Source: JAQGMJ01 sp036271855 (GTDB lineage Bacteria > Pseudomonadota > Gammaproteobacteria > Burkholderiales > JAEUOS01). From it: 6,581 bases of DNA. Positions 1 to 6,581 of this stretch are shown piece by piece; the stretch's first letter is position 1; every line of letters starts with the position of its first letter. The position numbers and the translations under genes are program-made. The stretch is taken from NCBI GenBank assembly GCA_036271855.1, contig DATAZV010000218.1, positions 1 through 6,581 of the forward strand, in the 5' to 3' direction. The notes under the pieces were generated by a model. That model was given only the letters and a program-made list of their open reading frames with translations, was not told the DNA's origin and ran no database searches.

Positions 1-2977
<2,977 letters not shown>

Positions 2978-2996
2978 TCAACAAAGCATGCGGGAC

Positions 2997-3028
2997 CGGA
3001 CGGCGCCTGAAAGCAAAAGCGCTGTCCG
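2997..3028 (+). other. Stem-loop in the gltB-gltD spacer
   Basis: Bases 2997-3006 can pair with 3019-3028 to form a 10-bp stem with one G-U wobble (3002/3023) around a 12-base A-rich loop. No run of T follows, so it does not look like an intrinsic terminator, and gltD must be transcribed through it unless it has its own promoter. It could protect the gltB message end, be a processing site, or tune the ratio of the two subunits. The pairing is seen directly; any role is inference. Confidence 0.5.
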
Positions 3029-3056
3029 TGCCACCGCCTTGCCTCCAGTGGTAATC

Positions 3057-3062
3057 AAGGGA
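3057..3062 (+). promoter_or_regulatory. Ribosome binding site of gltD
   Basis: AAGGGA lies 7 bases upstream of the ATG at 3070. This supports that start, which also gives the expected GltD N-terminus (MGKVTGFLEF). No convincing separate promoter is visible in the 92-base spacer. Confidence 0.7.
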
Positions 3063-3069
3063 AAAGATC

Positions 3070-4536
3070 ATGGGTAAAGTTACGGGCTTCCTCGAATTCG
3101 AACGTCAGGAAGAGACCTATCAGGCGCCGGCCGAGCGCAAGCATCACTACAAAGAGTTCGTGATGCATTTGAGCGATGCCGAAGCCAAGGTGCAGGGCGC
3201 GCGCTGCATGGATTGCGGCATCCCGTTTTGCAACAACGGCTGCCCGGTCAACAACATCATTCCCGACTGGAACGACCTGGTGTTCAAGGGCAACTGGCGC
3301 GAGGCGCTAGATGTCCTGCACTCGACCAACAACTTCCCCGAGTTCACCGGGCGCATCTGCCCGGCACCCTGCGAATCCGCCTGCACGCTTGGCATCAACG
3401 AACTGCCGGTCGGCATCAAGTCGATCGAGCACTTCATCATCGACAAGGGCTGGGAGAGTGGCTGGGTGGCACCGCTGCCGGCCAAGCACAAGACCGGCAA
3501 GAAGGTTGCCGTGGTCGGTTCCGGCCCCGCCGGCCTGGCCGCCGCGCAGCAACTGGGGCGCGCAGGGCATGAAGTCACGGTGTTCGAAAAGAACGACCGC
3601 ATCGGCGGCCTGATGCGTTACGGCATTCCCGACTTCAAGATGGAAAAGACGCACATTGACCGCCGCGTCGATCAGATGAAGGCCGAGGGCGTCACCTTTC
3701 GCACCAGCGTGTTCATCGGCGACAAAAAGGCCGACCCGCGCATTGCGGACTATTCGAAGGAAACCGTATCGGCTAAGCAACTGATGGCCGATTTCGACGC
3801 TGTGGTGATCGCCGGCGGCGCCGAGCAGCCGCGCGACCTGCCGGTGCCGGGGCGGGAGCTGAACGGCATCCATTTCGCGATGGAATTCCTGCCGCTGCAA
3901 AACAAGGTCAACGCCGGCGACAAGCTGGCCGACCAGATCATGGCCACGGGCAAGAGCGTGGTGGTGATCGGCGGCGGCGACACCGGCTCCGACTGTGTCG
4001 GCACCTCGAACCGTCACGGCGCCAGTGCCGTTACCCAGTTCGAACTCCTGCCGCAGCCGCCCGAGCAGGAAAACAAGCCGCTGGTGTGGCCCTACTGGCC
4101 GACCAAGCTGCGCACTTCCTCCAGCCACGAAGAAGGCTGCGAGCGCGACTGGAGCGTCGGCACCAAGCGCTTCGAGGGCAGCAATGGCAAGGTCGAAAAG
4201 CTGGTCGGCGCGCGCCTGGAATGGAAAGACGGCAAGATGAGCGAAGTGCCGAATTCCGAATTCGAGATCAAGGCCGACCTGGTGCTGCTGGCGATGGGCT
4301 TTGTCTCGCCGGTGGGCAGCGTGCTCGACGCCTTCGGCGTGGAAAAGGACCAGCGCAGCAACGCCCGCGCTTCCACCGAAGGCGAGAACGCCTACAAAAC
4401 CTCGGTGGGCAAGGTGTTCGCCGCCGGCGACATGCGCCGCGGCCAGTCGCTGGTGGTATGGGCGATCCGCGAGGGCCGCCAGTGTGCCCGCGCGGTCGAT
4501 GAATTCCTGATGGGCGCGACCGAGCTGCCGCGCTAG
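3070..4536 (+). CDS. gltD: Glutamate synthase (NADPH) small/beta subunit
   Basis: GltD oxidises NADPH and passes electrons through FAD and iron-sulfur clusters to the GltB FMN site, completing the GOGAT reaction: glutamine + 2-oxoglutarate + NADPH to two glutamates. The 488-residue product is a normal full length. The N-terminal 4Fe-4S region has cysteines C46, C49, C54, C58 and then C97, C101, C105. The FAD-binding Rossmann motif GSGPAG is at 150-155, followed by the typical FEKNDRIGGLMRYGIPDFK segment from 172. The NADPH-binding motif GGGDTG is at 301-306, and the C-terminal FAD-contact segment AAGDMRRGQSLVVWAIREG is at 451-469. A good ribosome binding site supports the start. It lies downstream of gltB in the same direction and is presumably one operon with it. 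Its TAG stop is 3 bases from the stop of the convergent monooxygenase gene, with no terminator hairpin between. No missing residues or frameshift were seen. Related oxidoreductase subunits (such as the PreT and AegA families) share this fold, but pairing with gltB makes GltD clear. Confidence 0.98.
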   Translation: MGKVTGFLEFERQEETYQAPAERKHHYKEFVMHLSDAEAKVQGARCMDCGIPFCNNGCPVNNIIPDWNDLVFKGNWREALDVLHSTNNFPEFTGRICPAPCESACTLGINELPVGIKSIEHFIIDKGWESGWVAPLPAKHKTGKKVAVVGSGPAGLAAAQQLGRAGHEVTVFEKNDRIGGLMRYGIPDFKMEKTHIDRRVDQMKAEGVTFRTSVFIGDKKADPRIADYSKETVSAKQLMADFDAVVIAGGAEQPRDLPVPGRELNGIHFAMEFLPLQNKVNAGDKLADQIMATGKSVVVIGGGDTGSDCVGTSNRHGASAVTQFELLPQPPEQENKPLVWPYWPTKLRTSSSHEEGCERDWSVGTKRFEGSNGKVEKLVGARLEWKDGKMSEVPNSEFEIKADLVLLAMGFVSPVGSVLDAFGVEKDQRSNARASTEGENAYKTSVGKVFAAGDMRRGQSLVVWAIREGRQCARAVDEFLMGATELPR

Positions 4537-4544
4537 GGCCTAGC
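4532..4544. repeat. 13-base palindrome spanning two convergent stop codons
   Basis: GCTAGGGCCTAGC is a perfect inverted repeat (6-base arms, one central base). It contains the TAG stop of gltD (4534-4536) and, on the other strand, the TAG stop of the monooxygenase gene (4540-4542). It is too short and lacks a T-run, so it is unlikely to be an effective intrinsic terminator. The symmetry may simply result from two CTAG stops meeting tail-to-tail. Confidence 0.6.
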
Positions 4545-5832
4545 TCTTCCCGGTCTGCGCCGTGGGGTCGTCGCGCTGGATCAGCACCGCTGATTCGGCA
4601 GCGGACGATGGGGCCGCAACGCCCGGCGCCGGCTCCGTCGCGCCGCTGAAGCGCCCGGTCAGGAATCCCGCTTTCACCCCCACCAGGGTATCGAGCATAT
4701 TGGCGCGCACCGGCGGCAGCTTGTTGCTGAGGTGCGAAAACGCGTCGCGCAGCGCCGGTATCAGTCGGGCATCGGACTGATAGACCGGCGTCAGCCAGCG
4801 GCTGGCGCGCTGATAAAAACGCAAATGCGCGCGGCGTGATTTCGTATAGGCCGCCAGCGCCTGCGCCGGCTGCTCCGGATGTTCGCGCAGGCAGGCGGCC
4901 AGCACCTGGGCGTCGATCAGCGCCAGGTTCGCGCCCTGCCCCAGTTGCGGGCTCATCGCGTGCGCGCAATCGCCGATCAACACCACCCGCCCGCTGTGCC
5001 AGCGGCGCATCACCACGTCCGAATAGCCGGCCCAGGTCATTTGCTCGGGCCGGCCGATATGCCCCAGCAGGCCGCGCACTTCGGGCGCCAGGTCGGCCAC
5101 CTCGCGCTTCCATGCCGCAAGGCCGGCCGTTCGCCAACGCTCCAGGCGGTCGGCCCGCAGGCTCCAGAACAGGCTGACCACCGGCGTATGGCTGCCCGGC
5201 GCCACGCCGGTGGGCATCACTCCGAGCATCTGCCCGGCGTGCCGGTACCACTGGCGCAGGCAGCCGCGGAATTCCTGTTGCGCATCGGGCACGATGGCCC
5301 ACAAGGCGCCCCAGGGGTAGGGCTGGGCGCGGTGGCGGACGCCCAAGCCCGGGCGCAGCGCGGAGCGGGTGCCGTCAGCCACCACCACCACGTCGTAGGG
5401 GCCGAGCACCGCCTCACCGCGGCGCAGCGTCACCTGGCGGCCGTCATCTTCCACGCCGGTGATTTCGCTGCCCGTATGCACGGTAACGCCGGCCTTTTGC
5501 AGTCCTTCCCACAAGGCCTGAAACAGCACGCCACGATGCAGGCCGATGCCGCAGGCGCCTTCCAGCCAGTCGGTGTAGTCGAGGTTCATCACCACCCGGC
5601 CGCTGTGGCTGGTGCCATAGAGCTGGTAGACCGGCGCGCCCTTGGCGAGTATTTCGTCAGCCAGGCCGAGCGCGCGCAGCACGCTTAAGCCAGTGGGCTG
5701 GATCAGCAGCCCGGCACCCACCGGCACCGGTTCGGGCACGCGCTCGTGCAACTCCACACGGTGGCCGTCGCGCGAGAGAAACAGGGCGGCAGCCGCGCCC
5801 GCGGTGCCACCGCCGATGATGGCGATATTCAA
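4540..5832 (-). CDS. FAD-dependent monooxygenase (group A, PHBH/UbiH-like)
   Basis: This is a single-component flavoprotein hydroxylase of the FAD_binding_3 type, which uses NAD(P)H and O2 to hydroxylate an aromatic or related substrate; it is cytoplasmic. Numbered from the TTG at 5832 (430 residues), the FAD Rossmann motif GGGTAG is at 7-12 with the ribose-binding acidic residue E30. The DG motif (VVVVADGTRS) is at 148-157, and the GD motif (LIGDCAHAMSPQLGQGAN) is at 285-302. No signal peptide or membrane segment is evident. The start is uncertain. TTG at 5832 puts the nucleotide-binding strand right at the N-terminus, as is usual, but lacks a clear Shine-Dalgarno. The only in-frame ATG (5982) would add 50 Cys- and Arg-rich residues unlike the family. 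The gene is convergent with gltD and divergent from the binding-protein gene. The C-terminal 40 or so residues are low-complexity and probably disordered. The family is sure; the substrate is unknown. Confidence 0.88.
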   Translation of the reverse strand: MNIAIIGGGTAGAAAALFLSRDGHRVELHERVPEPVPVGAGLLIQPTGLSVLRALGLADEILAKGAPVYQLYGTSHSGRVVMNLDYTDWLEGACGIGLHRGVLFQALWEGLQKAGVTVHTGSEITGVEDDGRQVTLRRGEAVLGPYDVVVVADGTRSALRPGLGVRHRAQPYPWGALWAIVPDAQQEFRGCLRQWYRHAGQMLGVMPTGVAPGSHTPVVSLFWSLRADRLERWRTAGLAAWKREVADLAPEVRGLLGHIGRPEQMTWAGYSDVVMRRWHSGRVVLIGDCAHAMSPQLGQGANLALIDAQVLAACLREHPEQPAQALAAYTKSRRAHLRFYQRASRWLTPVYQSDARLIPALRDAFSHLSNKLPPVRANMLDTLVGVKAGFLTGRFSGATEPAPGVAAPSSAAESAVLIQRDDPTAQTGKS

Positions 5833-5861
5833 GGTTTTTTGATGATTGTTGTCGGGTTGCG

Positions 5862-5892
5862 GCGGCGCGCAACGCTTCGCGCCGCGCGCCGC
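5862..5892 (-). other. G+C-only hairpin in the monooxygenase leader
   Basis: Bases 5862-5870 and 5884-5892 form perfect 9-base complementary arms made only of G and C, with a 13-base loop. On the minus strand this sits about 29 bases upstream of the TTG start, inside the presumed 5' leader. It is very stable on paper and could affect translation, but G+C-rich DNA yields such structures by chance. No T-run follows on either strand, so it is not an obvious terminator. Confidence 0.4.
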
Positions 5893-6014
5893 ACATGATG
5901 CACCTGGCAGGCCGCAAGCGCACGAAATGTTGCAGGTGCGCGAGCGTGCCCTACCGGCCTCCCGAAAGATTATCGAATCCATGGGCCGAAAGGATTGTCC
6001 GGGACGGGGTGGCC

Positions 6015-6033
6015 GGCCAACTCACAATTGGCC
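6015..6033. repeat. Short inverted repeat in the divergent region
   Basis: GGCCAA (6015-6020) and TTGGCC (6028-6033) are perfect inverted arms around a 7-base centre, and an 8-base palindrome GGCCGGCC (6011-6018) overlaps the left arm. It could be an operator half-pair for a dimeric regulator, since it lies upstream of the plus-strand promoter candidate and within the leader of the minus-strand one. Chance is a real alternative. Confidence 0.3.
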
Positions 6034-6080
6034 CTCCGGTTGCGGCATTGTCCCTAAAACCCATTGTTTTAGATGGCCTA

Positions 6081-6109
6081 TATCTATGACAAATGCATTT
6101 TAATGTGAA
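6081..6109 (-). promoter_or_regulatory. Candidate promoter for the monooxygenase gene
   Basis: On the minus strand, TTCACA (6104-6109; 5 of 6 matches to the -35 consensus) is followed after 17 bases by TAGATA (6081-6086), a weak -10 element. It would start transcription near 6074, giving a leader of about 240 bases to the TTG start or about 90 bases to the ATG at 5982. It overlaps the plus-strand promoter candidate almost completely, so the two would compete. Support is weak and by eye only. Confidence 0.25.
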
Positions 6110-6114
6110 ATACT
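6086..6114 (+). promoter_or_regulatory. Candidate sigma70-type promoter for the binding-protein gene
   Basis: ATGACA (6086-6091; 5 of 6 to TTGACA), a 17-base spacer and AATACT (6109-6114; 4 of 6 to TATAAT) form a plausible promoter. A TG at 6106-6107, one base before the -10 hexamer, gives an extended -10. Transcription would begin near 6121, leaving a 5' leader of about 77 bases. It lies in the only strongly AT-rich part of the intergenic region. Confidence 0.45.
6091..6100. promoter_or_regulatory. Perfect 10-base palindrome AAATGCATTT, possible operator
   Basis: This self-complementary sequence lies in the spacer between the -35 and -10 elements of both overlapping promoter candidates, where a bound dimer would block RNA polymerase. 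It resembles a half-site of the NsrR-type motif (AAGATGCATTT), but no good second half is present, so no regulator is assigned. A TGTGA pentamer at 6104-6108 is adjacent and may be incidental. Confidence 0.35.
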
Positions 6115-6148
6115 CCCTTCGTCGCCGGCTTTCGCGGGCGCGCGATGG

Positions 6149-6166
6149 CTCGCAAGACTTTGCGGG
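6149..6166 (+). other. Small stem-loop in the binding-protein mRNA leader
   Basis: CTCGCAA (6149-6155) can pair with TTGCGGG (6160-6166), 7 bp with one wobble around a GACT tetraloop. It ends 18 bases before the ribosome binding site and is followed by an A+T-rich unpaired stretch (6171-6181). It could stabilise the 5' end or leave the ribosome site exposed; no known riboswitch is recognised. Confidence 0.3.
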
Positions 6167-6184
6167 ACCCCAATAATATTAGAC

Positions 6185-6189
6185 GGAGG
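6185..6189 (+). promoter_or_regulatory. Ribosome binding site of the ABC binding-protein gene
   Basis: GGAGG lies 8 bases upstream of the ATG at 6198. This strong site fixes the start even though it gives a long N-terminal region before the signal-peptide core. Confidence 0.75.
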
Positions 6190-6197
6190 CCCTCATC

Positions 6198-6581
6198 ATG
6201 TTCACGCTTTGCCCGCCAAGGCCGCGCGCCTTTTTCGGCGGCGATGGCCGCGCGCGCAGCCCGCTGGCTTTTTTTTCGATGCTGCTTTCGCTGCCCGCCC
6301 TGCTGGGCGCGGCGCTGGCATTTTCGAGCCCGCCTGCCGCGGCCGAGTTGAAGGAACTGGTGATCGCCCAGCAGCCGGGCATCGGCTACCTCAATCTGAT
6401 TGTGATGAAGGAGCAAAAGCTGATCGAGAAGTATGCCAAGGCGGCGGGACTGGGCGACATCAAGGTGACCTGGCAGGCGATCAACAGCGGCCAGGCGATG
6501 AACGAGGCCCTGAATACCGAAAAGCTGCACATCGCCGCCGGCGGGGTGGCGCCGCTGATCTTTGCCTGGGCCAACAGCCAG
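6198..6581 (+). CDS. ABC transporter periplasmic substrate-binding protein, nitrate/sulfonate/taurine type (3' partial)
   Basis: The frame stays open to the right edge, giving 128 codons of a protein that is normally about 320-350 residues. Residues 1-49 look like a Sec signal peptide: a basic stretch to about R20, a hydrophobic core about 23-42 (LAFFSMLLSLPALLGAAL) and a likely cleavage after AAA at 47-49, before ELKELVIAQQ. The mature start, with QQPGIGYLNLIVMKEQKLIE from 59, a GLGDIKVTW strand and the segment EALNTEKLHIAAGGVAPLI, matches the SsuA/TauA/NMT1-like family (COG0715) of periplasmic receptors that deliver ligand to an inner-membrane ABC importer. There is no lipobox Cys at the cleavage site, so it is probably soluble in the periplasm. 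The n-region of about 22 residues is unusually long; M28 (6279) is a poorer alternative because it would leave no basic residues. Permease and ATPase genes probably follow outside the window. The exact ligand cannot be inferred from this fragment. Confidence 0.85.
   Translation, partial: MFTLCPPRPRAFFGGDGRARSPLAFFSMLLSLPALLGAALAFSSPPAAAELKELVIAQQPGIGYLNLIVMKEQKLIEKYAKAAGLGDIKVTWQAINSGQAMNEALNTEKLHIAAGGVAPLIFAWANSQ

Larger units (their letters stand above)
5833..6197. other. Non-coding divergent intergenic/control region
   Basis: These 365 bases separate the starts of the monooxygenase gene (minus) and the binding-protein gene (plus). The half nearest the monooxygenase (to about 6050) is G+C-rich with potential hairpins. 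Bases about 6055-6117 are conspicuously AT-rich and carry candidate promoters in both directions. I see no credible gene, tRNA or riboswitch; the short open frames here lack family features. If the monooxygenase starts at the ATG at 5982, the non-coding part shrinks to 5983-6197. Confidence 0.7.

Noticed and set aside
2997..3028. Intrinsic terminator between gltB and gltD
   Set aside because: The stem is good but no T-run follows, and termination here would separate two subunits of one enzyme.
3307..4128. 273-codon antisense open frame within gltD
   Set aside because: No domain signature or ribosome site; explained as a complement of the GltD reading frame in G+C-rich DNA.
4268..5302. 344-codon minus-strand frame overlapping the monooxygenase and the gltD end
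   Set aside because: Arg/Ala/Gly-rich shadow in a different frame from the clearly conserved FAD monooxygenase, which has all three family motifs.
4879..5688. 269-codon plus-strand frame opposite the monooxygenase
   Set aside because: His/Ala/Gln-rich with no motif or ribosome site; antisense shadow.
6091..6114. Full NsrR or CRP binding site
   Set aside because: Only one half of each motif is recognisable; the second half-site does not match well enough to name a regulator.
6145..6351. 68-codon plus-strand frame overlapping the start of the binding-protein gene
   Set aside because: No ribosome site, and it overlaps in another frame the well-supported ATG at 6198 that encodes a signal peptide and conserved receptor sequence.

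Overview
This is an ordinary, G+C-rich bacterial chromosome segment. The protein sequences resemble those of beta-proteobacteria, most likely Burkholderiales and possibly Oxalobacteraceae. That placement is by recognition of GltB/GltD style, not by a search. No RNA genes, CRISPR arrays, insertion sequences or phage genes are visible.

Layout: positions 1-2977 hold the C-terminal 991 residues of the large (alpha) subunit of NADPH-dependent glutamate synthase (gltB; its 5' end is outside the window). A 92-base spacer containing a stem-loop separates it from the complete small (beta) subunit gene gltD (3070-4536). A group A FAD-dependent monooxygenase gene lies tail-to-tail on the minus strand (4540 to about 5832). 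Only 3 bases separate its stop codon from that of gltD, and a 13-base palindrome contains both stops. From 5833 to 6197 there is a non-coding divergent control region with an AT-rich core (about 6055-6117), candidate promoters facing both ways, a perfect 10-base palindrome and several potential hairpins. From 6198 to the right edge runs the start of a secreted solute-binding protein of the nitrate/sulfonate/taurine ABC-transporter class.

Function: GltB and GltD form GOGAT, which with glutamine synthetase assimilates ammonium into glutamate. The monooxygenase and the binding protein are divergently transcribed from one control region. They may belong to an accessory uptake and oxidation function for an organic (possibly sulfur- or nitrogen-containing) compound, but the substrate cannot be read from the sequence. 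I found no convincing undescribed system. The points most worth a second look are the terminator-less convergent junction, the unclear start and structured leader of the monooxygenase, and the divergent control region.
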